Source: Cytauxzoon felis (taxonomy: Eukaryota > Apicomplexa > Aconoidasida > Piroplasmida > Theileriidae). Taken from it: 64,000 bases of DNA. Where the stretch lies: assembly GCA_020283715.1 (NCBI GenBank), contig JAIQCW010000013.1, positions 62,001 through 126,000 on the forward strand, read 5' to 3'. Below are positions 50,086-62,339 of the stretch, piece after piece. Positions within the stretch are counted from its first letter, which is position 1. Each line of letters starts with the position of its first letter. Under the pieces are notes generated by a model, which was given only the letters and a program-made list of their open reading frames with translations, was not told where the DNA came from and made no database searches. A program made the translations under genes and the position numbers.

Positions 50086-50953
50086 ATGACATCTTCAGTG
50101 CCATTGAGGGTAAGTTTACATCAAATTAATGGATTAAATAATTCATAGCAATCTCATTTTACAAAACATTTGAAGTTAGATGAATTATCACCGAAATATT
50201 TACTCATATTATTAACAATTGCTGATGTTTGCTTATTATTAGCCTCATTTGTTGGCTATGCTGTAGTTAGACGTATGTTCAGTACAGGCTCTGTTAAAGA
50301 AATTGTTTCATTAATATTACAAACTATACTACCTACAAGAAATAGATCGTTATTTTATACAGTCAAACTCAAACTCAACAAAGTCTCTACCTTCTCCGTT
50401 TGGACTGTTTTCGTATTCTACGCATTACTATTTGCCTGTACAGTTTTCGTCAATCTGTAAGTTTATACAAGCTTACTTATTAATTATTTGCATCCCACTC
50501 AAAGTCCAATCACTTTCTACAACTCCTCTTCTGCTATGTACACCTGAGGTTACAGTCCTACTCTTCATTCCACTCGCCGTGGCGGCCTCTCTATTTACCT
50601 CACCTCGGATTCCCGTAGATCATCCTCGGTACGTATACCCGGAGGAACAAAGAGTGTCTACTCCTAAGAACAAGACCTCGAGTGGACTACCCGCAGCTGA
50701 TCTCAGGGAAGCGGAGGGGGAAGTAAATAGAGAAGGCACCACGCCTAGTGGAACAGTGGTTGTAACCTCGAGTGGAGAAGCTGTCTGCAAGACAAGGGTA
50801 GGACTTCAAGTGGGATGCAAATAATTAGACATATTTATGGTTGATGGAGTATTTGGAGTTTGTTTATGTTATGAATTTGATGATTAATTATATAGGAAGT
50901 TCTACTTTTTGATATGGAGTAAGGTTCGTGTAAAACGTAGAAAGGATAATTAG
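50086..50953 (+). CDS. Small membrane protein, unknown
   Basis: Exons: MTSSVPLR; QSHFTKHLKLDELSPKYLLI..FVNL; KFYFLIWSKVRVKRRKDN, about 125 aa. Two membrane segments are likely (LLILLTIADVCLLLASFVGYAVV and FSVWTVFVFYALLFACTVFV), separated by a basic loop with PTRNRS. The tail KVRVKRRKDN is strongly basic and has the look of an ER-retention or cytosolic anchor segment. No family recognised. The second intron (about 50459-50895) carries a repeat with unusually long inverted ends. The stop is 20 nt from the eIF2-beta stop on the other strand. Confidence 0.65.
50489..50822. repeat. Composite modular repeat with 21-nt inverted ends
   Basis: TTTGCATCCCACTCAAAGTCC at left is matched by GGACTTCAAGTGGGATGCAA at right (two mismatches). 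The inside is head-to-head (CCCGTAGATCATCCTCGG, then GCAGCTGATCTCAGGG). Confidence 0.9.
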
Positions 50954-50972
50954 ATTGATGATTTTATTTATA

Positions 50973-52522
50973 TTATACTTTTGATTTACGTCTTTCACCT
51001 CTACCTAATGCATGAAAGCCATTTTTAATCGGATTTACAGATCTATTTGCACCACATGCTTCACAATGTTGTGTAAATAATCTCGCACGGCAATCTCGTT
51101 CCATAGTTGTATTAGGACTCTTACACATTGAACATGTAACATATTCAGCTATTTAAATTTATTATAATCTACATTTATTAACTTACTTATATACTTTCTT
51201 AATAAACTCTCTATATTCTTTGGACCATATTTACCTTTTAATACCAATTGCCCATCACCTGCTATAGAACCTTCCGTACCCAATTCCGCCAATACAAATT
51301 GATGAACATGATCCATACTCCTACCCATTCTATAAATATATATAGTAATCAAGCGAAGATTTCCACCTAAGGTTACAACCTTGTCTTCCACTAGGCGTGG
51401 CGGCCTTCCTTATTTACTTCCCCCTCCGCTTCCCTGAGATCAGCTGCGGGTATTCCACTTGAGGTTACATTAATATCATACCTTCTCGTTCTTAGGAGTA
51501 GACACTCTTTGTTCTTCCGGGTTAAAATTTTTTGTTCCTCCGGGTAGACATACCGAGGATGATCTATGGGAATCCGAGGGGAAGTAAATAGAAGAGCTGT
51601 CGGCAGGACCAAGAGAGTTGGATTAGACTTCAGGTATATTGGGATATCAATCACAGGATAATTGGGTGGTAAATTATAAGAACTTACATTCCACAGATAT
51701 CTCTAAAATTAATCCATGCGACTTTTTTAGAACCAACACGTACAACTTGTGGTGGTTTAATAGTATATCTTTTACTTCCACTTAAATCAGGATTGTTAGC
51801 GTTGATTAATGATTGTATCCTAGCCAATAACTAAATTATATATATTAAATAAGCTACTTCAATCCAAACTAACCTCATCATAGGGATATACATGACCCTT
51901 TACAAATACCTTTCCAGTTCCATCTATAATCTCAACTTTTGGCGATGCTATAATATTATATATATCAAACAAAACAGTGTAGTCCACTCCAGCTGAGGTC
52001 CAAACACTACACTTCCGCCACGATCTCCGGGAGTGGCTTTACTCTTTAGAGATAGGTAATTGGAAGAGCCTCCACGGCGAGTGGAAGATAAGGTTGTAAC
52101 CTCAGGTGGATAAAATTTCAAATGTTATGTATATTTTGGTAAACAAACCTGCGGTACCATCGACGGGTTTCTTTTTCTTTTTTTCACCGAAATTAAACTT
52201 TGGTGCATCGGTTGTATCATCGGCTATGGTATGGTTATATATAGTGGAGTTTGAAAGTACCTTTTGGCGTAACATTTAGATTTGATAATTTATCATTTAT
52301 ATCATCATTAATTGATTGATTTGACGATTTATTGTTATTAAATTCTTGTAATTTTATATTTTCACCTTCGGATGATGTTTTTAATTCACTTGATGAACGT
52401 TCATCATCGGTTTTTGTGGTATCCGTAACAGGTTGAGTACTCTGTAAGAGATTTTATATAAATAAATGTATAAAAATTAAATATAAACTCACTTCATAAA
52501 CTTCACCTACTAATTTACCCAT
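50973..52522 (-). CDS. EIF2S2: Translation initiation factor eIF2 beta subunit
   Basis: Part of the ternary complex bringing initiator Met-tRNA to the 40S subunit. Minus-strand exons from 52522: MGKLVGEVYE; a Ser/Asn-rich linker; PKFNFGEKKKKKPVDGTA; SPKVEIIDGTGKVFVKGHVYPYDEL; LLARIQSLINANNPDLSGSKRYTIKPPQV..; RMGRSMDHVHQFVLAELGTEGSIAGDGQLVLKGKYGPKNIESLLRKYI (conserved fold, abbreviated family block); and the zinc ribbon with CSMC and CEAC ending GRGERRKSKV. Only one lysine box (KKKKK) is seen where animals and fungi have three. Two introns carry repeats. Confidence 0.9.
51361..51636. repeat. Composite modular repeat, eIF2-beta intron
   Basis: CTTCCCTGAGATCAGCTGCGGG (minus), three NPEEQ/PLRT-type modules, CCGAGGATGATCTATGGG (plus), CTGTCGGCAG. 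Confidence 0.88.
51983..52110 (-). repeat. Compact modular repeat, eIF2-beta intron
   Basis: About the minimal complete copy: CTGAGGTCC end, GCCACGATCTCCGGGAGTGGC, CTCTTTAGAG, CCACGGCGAGTGG, TTGTAACCTCAGGTGGA. Confidence 0.92.
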
Positions 52523-52618
52523 AATTTATATTTACTGATTTGCGACTATATATTAATGGGGGATTAACACGTGTATAAATAGAAATATAAATTAAAGATT
52601 AAATTTATGCGATTTTTA

Positions 52619-54228
52619 TTATAGTGAAAGTTTATGTAATTCGATGTTATTAATATCCTGAAGATAATTTCAATATAATTTGATGATTATAAAACTTACA
52701 ACAGTCATTGTACCATTTATATTATTAGCAGCCTCTATAATCACCTGATTCTCCTTAATGATATCATCTATATCTATATCATCATCATAATCTAAATCAT
52801 CCGCTGCTCCTTCATCATCCATAAACAAATTCGGATTGAATGTAAATAAATCTTTCCCTGTCAATTGTTCTGTACCCTTCATAACCTTTTCTTTCAATTC
52901 CACCAATCTATTTTCTTCACATTTAGCACGCCATTCAGCAAATGATTCTGCAGTAACCAATTCACCATCAGGTGGTAGTTCTCTCCTCTAATGAAAATTT
53001 ATAATATATGTCATCTAAGCTCACCTGACGTTCAATCTTCTCTTCAAGAGTCTCCTCCTCTTCATCAATATCTTTTGGTATATCACTCTTTAATACGTAA
53101 CCTAAAAATATATTATGTATCTACATCAATATGAAGTTTTATGCCTCCATCGTCAAGGTCACATCACCTTGTCTTCCACAGGCGTTCCACCTGAGGTCTA
53201 TAGTGCCGTCAGCTCTCCACTTGATGTTACAACCTTATCTTCGTCTTGCAGACGGCTTCTCTATTTACATCCCCCTTCGCTTCCCTGAGATCAGCTGCGG
53301 GTAGTCCACTTGAGGTTCAATCTACTACACCTCTGCCACGATCTCCGGGAGTGGCTATACTTTTTAGAGATAGTTAAATAGAGAAGCTGACGGCAGGACG
53401 AAAAGAGGTGGATTGGATCTCGAGTGGAGCATTTAATGTGTTTGTTTGGTTAACATACCGGGTGGTAGACAGTGTCTGTATTTGCATTCATCTCCTCCAT
53501 TAGGGCAGACCCAGAACCATCCGTATTTCTGAAATTCATTGAATGATTATTATTCAACATACTTTTGATTCTACAGCATCTAAAAAGTATTTACAAATGA
53601 TATCTGTGGTACAGCTGTTCGTCTGCTTCTCTCTAATGACACCTTCAAGTGTATTTAAATCCCAATTTGACATGTTCTCATCTGAAGTGTGAGGATAATT
53701 ACTGGTTGCCAACTGTACCTTCTTTAGCTCTTTGTATACGTTGATCACAATAAATATCAATTTTTTGCTCTAATTTCGACTGTTTAGGTTCATATAATTT
53801 CTCTTGAGATTCTTGACTGGCCTTTTTCACAGTCTCGGTAGCTACAAGTTGTTATAATTAGTGAAAAGGATATGACTTCATTAGTAAATAGCAATACCTA
53901 ATAATAACAACACTTAAATCAACATACTTTTAAATAATGAAGCAATAAGTGCCTTTTGTTGTAATAATTTATTCTTTTCCTCCTTTTCTTTTTGTTGTTG
54001 AGCTATAAATTTATCACTGGACTTTGGTGGTTGACCAGTAACTTGTTGTTGTATACTTTTTATATATCTGAATTCATTATATGAAAAAAATATAAGATAA
54101 ACCAACTTTTGTACTGATTTACTCTTTTTATTTTTAAGTCCGAATGTTTTATCTTCTATAATCTTTTGTTTCTGCTTCTCCAACGCCTTCTGTTGAGCTT
54201 TCTGTTGCTTAGCATTACCGCCACTCAT
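52619..54228 (-). CDS. ZC3H15: DRG-family regulatory protein 1 (ZC3H15/Tma46-like)
   Basis: Partner that stabilises the developmentally regulated GTPase DRG1 on ribosomes. From 54228: [35 protein letters not shown] (the family's N-terminal hallmark), a coiled basic region, a CCCH finger [34 protein letters not shown], then [26 protein letters not shown] and an acidic DFRP domain ending [10 protein letters not shown]. The first of the two CCCH fingers of the family appears to be missing: its place is taken by [21 protein letters not shown] repeat sits in the intron right after the remaining finger. Confidence 0.87.
53151..53429 (-). repeat. Modular repeat, DFRP1 intron
   Basis: CTTCCACAGGCGTTCCACCTGAGG start, CTTGCAGACGGC, CTTCCCTGAGATCAGCTGCGGG, GCCACGATCTCCGGGAGTGGC, a mismatched CTTTTTAGAG stem, CTGACGGCAG. 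Confidence 0.88.
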
Positions 54229-54863
54229 CTCTATACACCAATTTTAACATATACATTAACAGCATCCATCTATAATTATACATGGGGACATGAAATCATC
54301 CAAATGATCCCAATTCAAAATACAATTCCATAAAAATCAAAAATTATTATTCATTTAAAATTAATAATTTATGTAATATACTATTTGTATTTTAAAAAAA
54401 CACCCAAATGAATCTTTTCACAATTGCCACATTACTACCACGAAGGAACATCGCATCTGAGGTGTTGTACATACCCTCGAGGTCCAATCTACTACATCTT
54501 CTCTTCCACTAGGCGTTCCACCTGAGGTTACAACCTCGCATTCTCCTGCAGAGAGCTTTTCCAATTACCTCCCCTCGGATTCCCGTAGATCATCCTCGGT
54601 ATAATGTCAACCCCTAAGAGCAGACAAATTCAACCCGGAAGAACAGGAAGTTAGTAATGTAACCTCAAGTGGAAGTGGACTACCCGAAGCTGATCTCAGG
54701 GAAGCGGATGAAGAGCTAAATAGAGAAGGCCTCCACGGCGAGTGGAATGACCTACGGTGGTTGTAACCTCAGGCTTAAAGAAAGGTCGTATGGTAACCTT
54801 CGATGTACAATACTTAAGTAGTTATATTCTATAGGGTATTAATGTATAGATTTAGTGAGTAGA
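54229..54863. other. Intergenic region upstream of DFRP1
   Basis: 54229-54470 AT-rich promoter region (notably C-rich on the plus strand toward 54470), then the composite repeat 54474-54774, then G-rich 3' flank of PARN. Confidence 0.5.
54474..54774. repeat. Composite intergenic modular repeat
   Basis: CCCGTAGATCATCCTCGG (minus), CCTAAGAGCAG, CCCGGAAGAACAGG, then CCCGAAGCTGATCTCAGGG (plus) and CCACGGCGAGTGG. Confidence 0.9.
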
Positions 54864-57547
54864 TTATACTTGGTTAATATGTTGTTTATATTGTTGATAA
54901 TTATAGAGTGTGAATTGTGGATTTTTCATCATTTTATAAATGAGATTGAGATTTCTTATATCATCATCATTTTTAACAGTAATCCAGCATGAATTATCAT
55001 CGATGGAATTTATATTTATCCATAGTGGTGACCATATTTTCATAATTTCATATTTCTTCCATGAATTTGGATAACCAAACATATAAAAATGTCTTGCCAT
55101 ATCATTTTCATTACTACTGGATAAATTAATTACATTTGGTTGTGATTTTACTAATTTTATACAATTTTTCAAATCATTCAATACATTTAATAAATTTTGT
55201 CTCATATGACCATTTTTAAATAATTTATTATCCTTCAATCTCTTACCACATACTTTTGATCTATACAATGAATTAAATTGTAATATAAATACAATACTCG
55301 TCATGAAACTATCATAACCTGCATCATGTATCATCGATAACTCCACATCATCCAAATCATCTATCAAATTACTAAAACATCTATCCTCATTCAATCCACC
55401 CGATGACCATACTTTGTCTACTATATCTTCTCCTCGTCTTGCCATTTCACTTGAGGTATTTCCACTAGGCGTTCCACATGAGGTCATCGTCATCCACTCG
55501 CCGTGGTGGCCTTCCTTATTTAGTTGTCCCTCCGCTTCCCTGAGATCAGCTACGGGTTTTCCACTTGAGGTCTGTTCTTCGGGGTTAAACTTTTTTTGTT
55601 CCTCCGGGTTGACATCTTCTGTTCCTCCGGGTAGAATTCCTGTTCTTAGGGGTTGAACATTTTCGTTCTTAGGGGTTGACATTTCCTGTTCTTCCGGGTA
55701 TAAATCGCCACGATCTCCGGGAGTGGCTTTACTCTTTAGAGATAGGTAATTGGAAGAAGCCTCCACGGCAGTGGGAACAGAGTTGGAAGGACGAAGAGAG
55801 TTGGATTTGGTCTCAAGTGGAGAGCAATCTGTAGTGTAAGAAGATGTAGAGTCATTGCTTTTGATATTTATGATTTTATTGATTAGTGGATGTAGATTTG
55901 ATGGTATATTCCAATGTGTATTTGGTAATGTGTAGATATTGAAAGATGTAGGATTATCTAGATTGGTATCGGTTGTGCATAGATGATCGAAGAGACCTTT
56001 GAGTGTAGTATTGTTATTACTAGAATTTATGAATTCAGAGATATATTTTGTATCGAATGTTATTGGAAACATATTTATCCATTGATTTTTAAAATCTTGT
56101 ATATTCTCAGGTAAATCATTATAGAAAGTATGAAAGATATGTAAAATATCATAAAAACAATTATGACCAACAATAATTTTTTTTCTTTTATAATTTCATC
56201 AAATAATAAACGTAATCCAACATCTTTTTTTAATATTAAAAGATCATTTTCCAATAATAATTTCTGTTGTTTATATAATTCTAATTGTGATCTATAAATG
56301 CACAATAATTTCATATCACCCTTTCTTGATGAATGACTATATATATTTGGATATTGCTGATTTATTATAGTATGCATTAACAATCTTTGAAATGCACTCT
56401 CCATCACAATCTCCAACGGTTTAATATCATTCGATAATATCCATTCATCTATCTTTCTCATTACATCCTCTATAGCAACTCTATCATTTATATCCGGTAT
56501 CGTATTCAAATCAAATTTTGATGAATTATTATCAATACCAGCAGTCTCATTTATAGATGAAGTTCCATCTGAAGTCATCTTGAAGACAGCTTCTCCACCT
56601 GAGGTTACATTCCTGCCGTCAGCTCTTCCTTTTACTTCCCCCTCCAGCTCCCGTAGATCGCTTCCAGGTCTCACTTGAGGTCCATTAACTATATCACGTT
56701 CTTCCGGGTAGACATTCTTTGTTCCTCCGGGTAGATTTCCTGTTCTTAGGGGTTGAACATCGCCACGATCTCCGGGAGTGGCTTTACTCTTTAGAGATAG
56801 ATAATTAGAAGAGCTGTCTGCAAGACCTACAGTGGAGGTAACCTCAGGTGGAACAGAGTTGGATTGTACATTGGATGAAGAAAAATCTGCATGATTATCA
56901 CTACATTGTGTATATATTTCACTTGTAGATGTTTCGTTATATATTTGTTCTTTCGTATCTTTGAGATCGGTTACGGGTGTCAACCCGGAAGAACATGATT
57001 GATCAGGACTTATATTCATGATAATTCGATTAACTTCATCGATTTGCGATACTATGATGGATTTTTTTTCATCTTCTTCGATTGGTTTTAGATGTTTTAT
57101 ACCATTTTTGATCCATTGGTTGAAATCAAATCCATTTTCATTTAAAAAGGATAAAGTACTTGTATTGACTTTAAATATTTTATTATCCGATGGTATAGTA
57201 TATATAGATGTTGGTATAATTTTCCAGTTACCACATTTTAAATACTTTGCCATAGTCAATCCTATCTGACATGGTATAAAATCTTTGGTACCTATTAAAT
57301 GACCTTCATATGATTTATCTATACCGATATAACGCTCATCATTTAAATGTAAACCTGTATATTCAATGTCTATAGCTACAAAATCACATTCTCTAATGGA
57401 TTTTAATATTATCTCACTATGTTCATCCCATGTCAATTTTGATGTTACATTTGTACTAGAAAATCTATAGAATCCTATAATACTATTATTTCTACCCGCA
57501 TATTTTATTCCCTTGTATGGGTTTAAATAACGTATTAATGACTGCAT
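54864..57547 (-). CDS. PARN: Poly(A)-specific ribonuclease PARN-like, with frameshift
   Basis: DEDD-type deadenylase. From 57547: MQSLIRYLNPYKGIKYAGRN..YRFSST, a basic serine-rich leader suggesting mitochondrial import (inference), then FVAIDIEYTGL (first Asp and Glu), NGFDFNQWIKNGI, a modular repeat, then helical VMRKIDEWILS. After LLFDEIIK the frame shifts at a run of eight A (56178-56185 as T on the plus strand); one more A would lead into IIVGHNCFYDILH (third Asp), FKNQWINMFPITFDTKY, a second repeat and IHDAGYDSFMTS (His and last Asp). All catalytic residues exist, so a sequencing indel is likelier than decay. Confidence 0.87.
55447..55823 (-). repeat. Exonic in-frame modular repeat, PARN second half
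   Basis: Reads [16 protein letters not shown], four NPEEQ/PLRTGILPGGT units and [16 protein letters not shown]. Lies just upstream of the last catalytic motif. Plus-strand flanks C-rich left, G-rich right. Confidence 0.92.
56564..56855 (-). repeat. Exonic in-frame modular repeat, PARN first half
   Basis: Reads [44 protein letters not shown]. In the exonuclease-domain linker. Confidence 0.92.
56952..57000 (-). repeat. Diverged exonic repeat relic, PARN
   Basis: TTGAGATCGGTTACGGGTG plus AACCCGGAAGAACATG, translated SSGLTPVTDLKDTKEQ where intact copies read [15 protein letters not shown]. Confidence 0.65.
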
Positions 57548-57913
57548 TAACTCTAATGAAAGTAATTACTCTCTTATGAACGTAATATACTATTCTTTAA
57601 ACATCAATCGTCATTACACTCATAACTACATTCATCAGTTAAATATGATATACTTCGTTTGGTAAATGGCTGTAGTAAAAGTTGTAAATGATGGCATGTC
57701 TCGTAATGAGGGCCGCACAAGACCATTGCTATAATTTATGGGTAAATTTAAAAAAATTGGAAATTTAAATGGAAATTATTATATTAAATTTGATGATAAT
57801 AATCTTGTTGTAAATTAAATTAAAATGTGTAGTAAAGTTTTATATAAATTAAATGTAAAAAATTTTAATCATAAAATTTCAAATTAAATGTAGTACTTTT
57901 AACCCTTAAAAAT
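57548..57913. other. Divergent intergenic region PARN/GCP4
   Basis: 366 nt, AT-rich, no repeat and no RNA gene seen; must hold both promoters. Confidence 0.5.
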
Positions 57914-60900
57914 ATGTTGTACGATATATTGTTGGCCTTAACTGGCCATAATGGTGATGTTATTATACAAGACGGTAATAGCTATAAAGTTGGTACATCA
58001 GTTAACATCACATACTCTGATCTGGACATGGTGAATTCTATAACAAAATTAGGATATCAATACTCAAATATACGTAAATTCTGTGATGATATACAACAAA
58101 GACGATATAATAGTATTGTTGATGATATAATCAATGGTTCCAAATATAAAAAATCATTAAACAATCGTTCAAATAACAATTATATACTAGCATCTACACA
58201 TGCTATCGAAAAATACCTACAAAATTATCTAGAAAATATCATTAATATACAATCTCTAATCAAAGCCAATCCCAATCTATCACTTGCCACTCTACTACTT
58301 CAAATCCAAAATCAAAAAGATATCATCAATACCATCACGAAAATCATCAATGAAGTTTGTTTAATCAAACATAACAAATCCACTCGAGGTCCAATCCAAT
58401 TCTTTCCCACTAGCCGCTCCACCTGAGGTTACAACCATCGTAGGTCTTGCAGACAGCTTCTCCACTTGAGGTCTTTCCACTAGGCGTGGTGCCTTCTTTA
58501 TTTACCTCACCCTTCGCTTCCCTGAGATCAGCTACGGGTAATCCACTTGAGGTCCATTAACTATATCATGTTCTTCCGGGTTAACACTCTTTGTTCCTCC
58601 GGGTAGATTTCCTGTTCTTAGGGGTAGAATTCCTGTTCTTAGGGGTTGAACATCGCCACGATCTCTGGGAGTGGCTATACTCTTTAGAGATGACTAAATT
58701 GAAGAAGCCTCCACGGCGAGTGGAAGAGGTGAAGGTAGTGATTGGATCTCAAGTGGAGTCTAGTGTAATTGTACATTATATTATTTATTACATTAGTTGT
58801 TTTTATAATAATATATTAAAATATAGGTATTGAAGAATGATGACATTGGATTATTATTGAATGGAGATGGTAATATATTGCGTAGTAATATAAGTAATGA
58901 TATATTTATGTCATGTATGGATGTATTTATATTGAGATTACGTTTATGGTTAGGTTATGGACAATTATATGATGATAATGAAGATTTTATAATATTAAAG
59001 AGGGATTTATTAAATAATGATGATAGATATTCATTTGGTTTATTATCATCATATGATAGTTTATATAATGAATTGAATTCTAATAATTATGAATATGAAT
59101 GGAATTATAATTTTTATATAAATAAAAATGATATATTTTATAATATATTAGGTGATAAATTATGTAATGATATATTATTTATTGGTAAAGTTATAAGAAT
59201 ATTATTAAGATGTAATAATAATAATAATAAATTTAATATTATAGTAAATGAATATATTTTTAATAATTTAATTAAAGATAATAAAATTATATCAAATTTG
59301 AAATTATTTATTGAAAAATATAGGAAATTTATATCAAAATTATTTTGGGATTATATTAATAATCATTATAATATTCTTAATGAATTATCTTTAATCAATG
59401 GTCTATATCTTTTAAATTATGATCATATCATTATAGAATTTTTAAATAAATCTTGGTTTCAATTACTTAAATCTGATTCAATAACATTTAATCATATCAA
59501 ATATAATTCATGGTATAAAACAACTAATTATATTCATATCAATCTTATAAACAATAATAAACCTTCTACAAAAATCATTTCAACATCTACAAAAAAAGCT
59601 ACATCCACATCTATTCGTCTTTCAGTCAACTCATCAATTGAAGTATATTCTAATATCAACTCTTCACACGATGTACAATCCAACTCAACTTCACCCGAGG
59701 TCCAATCCAACTCTTTTCCACTCGCCGTGGAGGCCTCTTCTAATTTGTTATCCCTGAAGGGTGGAGCCACTCCCAGAGATCGTGGCGATGTTCAACCCCT
59801 AAGAACAGGAAATCTACCCCTAAGAACAGGAAATCTACCCGGAGGAACAAAGAGTGTTAACCCGGAAGAACATACCTCGGGTCTAGTAGATGTAACCTCA
59901 AGTGGATTACCCGTAGCTGATCTCAGGGAAGCGAAGGGTGAGGTAAATAGAGAAGCTCCATGCAATGGCAAAATAAGGACCTCAAGTGGAGGAGCTGACG
60001 GCAGGACGACGAAAGATGGTGATTGGACCTCAGGTGTAAGCAGAAAGGAGTGTATGATTGTAACCTCAAGTGGATTACCCGTAGCTGATCTCAGGGAAGC
60101 GAAGGGTGAGGTAAATAGAGAAGCTCCATGCAATGGCAAAATAAGGACCTCAAGTGGAGGAGCTGACGGCAGGATGACCTCGAGTGGAGGACATGTATTT
60201 AATGATAGAGTAATGATTGATGTAGGAGATAATGATTATTTTAAAATATGGGATGGTATGAATGAGGAAAATTGTATAGATATGAATTCAACTATAACAT
60301 CATTGAGTAGTAGTAATATTAGTGATGATAATAAAAGTAGTGTATTATTAAGTTCATTATTTGAATTACGTCATGTAATAAAAAATTTCAATATAAAATC
60401 TAATTTTATAAAATATGGAAAGTAAGTTTATTAAATATAATTTATTATATTAATATTAGTTTAAATTCTATTGGTGGTTTATGGTATGATGGATTATTAT
60501 CATTATTAAATGGATTTGATATGAATTTAGATTTAAATTTAAAATTTAATGATAAATTTACATTTTCATTAATATTACAATCACAAATACATCCAAATAT
60601 TTTGAAAGATTTATTTAATTATTATAATAAATCACCACAATTAAATGATTATCTTTCTATAAATTTCAAATTTATTAAATTATCAAATCATATTAATATT
60701 ATTATTAATATTATATCAGATTCTAAAAGTATAGAAAATAATTTTTATAAATTCAAATCAAATAATATTAATATCAATAGTAATACCAATAATTTCAATT
60801 TAAATGATACAAAATTTAAAATTAATATCAAATTAACTAATCATACCATCAATGTTAAACTCAATACCATTCATAATATACTCTCACTCAATACCAAATC

Positions 60901-62339
60901 AATCAATACCAAATTTATTACCACACTCAATCATACCGATACATTCATCGGTATCATCACACACGATGTACAATCCAATCCACCTGAGGTCCAATCCAAC
61001 TCTGTCCCACTCGGCGTGGAGCCTTCTTCCAATTACCTATCCCTAAAGGGTGATGCCACTCCCGGAGATCGTGGCGAAGTTAATGAGGAGGAACAAAATT
61101 TGTCTACCCGGAAGAACGAAAATGTTCAACCCCTAAGAACAGGAATTCTACCCGGAGGAACGGACCTCCACCTGAAGTTACAACCTTATTTTCCACTCGC
61201 CGTGGAGGCTTCTTCCAATCATCTCCCCGTAAACGGTAAAGCCACTCCCGGAGATCGTGGCGATAAACCTGGAAGCGATCTACGGGAGCTGGAAGGGGGA
61301 TTAAATAGAGAAGCTGTCTGCAAGACAAGGGAAGAAAATGCAGATATAAAGCATCAACCCGGAGGAACAAAGAATGTCAACCCGGAAGAACAGGAAGGTA
61401 ATGAGGATATTGATGTAACCTCAAGTGGAATGAAGTGTAGTACTGGACCTCAAGTGGAACCCGCAGCTGATCTCAGGGAAGCTAAGGGGGAAGTAAATAG
61501 AGAAGGCTGTCTGCAAGACGAAGACGAGGTATATCGGACCTCAAGTGGAGAAGCTGTCTGCAAGACGACTTCAGGTGTATACAATGGAAAACAGGGTGGT
61601 AATGTTGATATTGAGATATTGTTATGGGATGTATGTATATTACCATCTAATTTATCGATATTACCTGATATTGGTATGGATGAGAGTATATTATATAATT
61701 TGAAATTATGTTATAAACATACATGGCCATTAACAATGATAATATCTACAGATGTATATAATAATATATTTCAATATTTATTTATATTAAGGTAAATTTT
61801 TTTTTATTAATAAAAAATGAAATGATTATAATAATAGATATTGTTTATATGGTCTTGAAGAATATTGTCGTATAAATTTATATATTAGAAATAATATTAA
61901 TAATAAACAAAATAATTATTTATATGAATTATTTTGTACAAAATATATTTTATATTTTATATTAAAATCTTTATATCATCATTATCAATTTAATATTATT
62001 GGTTTATCTACAAAAAATTTAGAAAATTTAATTAAAAATACAAATGATTTCCAATTAATTAAATCATTACATAATAAACATTTAAAATATATATTAAGGT
62101 TTGTAAATTATATAATCTTATTATATTAATTATAATTTCACATCTATAGATCATTAAAAATTCATAATATCAAATTATTATTACAATTCTTTAATACTTG
62201 TATTCAATTCACACAAATCACACATGATGCTTTACAAAATCATATTCAACCAATTAATTTTCAATACTTCATATCACATACAAAAAATACTATCAATCAT
62301 ACACAAATACTCTTACGTAAAATTAATGTTATACAATAA
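57914..62339 (+). CDS. TUBGCP4: Gamma-tubulin complex component 4 (GCP4)
   Basis: Subunit of the gamma-tubulin ring complex that nucleates microtubules. Exons 57914-58352, 58827-60421, 60460-61791, 61838-62098, 62150-62339. The start MLYDILLALTGHNGDVI is the GCP4 signature. Other matches are NSITKLGYQYSNIRKFCDDIQQ, ILFIGKVIRILLRC, FYNYIN..NELSLINGLYLL, SIGGLWYDGLL, WPLTMIISTDVYNNIFQYLFILR and the C-terminal LLQFFNTCIQFT. Exons 2 and 3 contain long in-frame repeats (59692-60190 and 60978-61580) in what should be linkers of the GCP core. Intron 1 carries a third copy. The rest is very AT-rich, with long Asn/Ile stretches. Confidence 0.85.
58380..58756 (-). repeat. Modular repeat, GCP4 intron 1
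   Basis: TCCACTCGAGGTCCAATCC start, CTTGCAGACAGC, CCACTAGGCGTGG, CTTCCCTGAGATCAGCTACGGG, four NPEEQ/PLRT-type modules, GATCTCAAGTGGA end. Confidence 0.9.
59692..60190 (+). repeat. Exonic in-frame modular repeat, GCP4 exon 2
   Basis: Includes a perfect 115-nt direct repeat, 59891-60005 and 60059-60173, 168 nt apart, so the reading frame is kept. CCCTGAAGGG fills the variable stem slot. Confidence 0.92.
60978..61580 (+). repeat. Exonic in-frame modular repeat, GCP4 exon 3 (longest copy)
   Basis: About 600 nt. Two consecutive ATPGDRGD blocks, with CCCTAAAGGG and CCGTAAACGG stems, [11 protein letters not shown] and [16 protein letters not shown], three GCTGTCTGCAAGAC modules. Confidence 0.92.
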
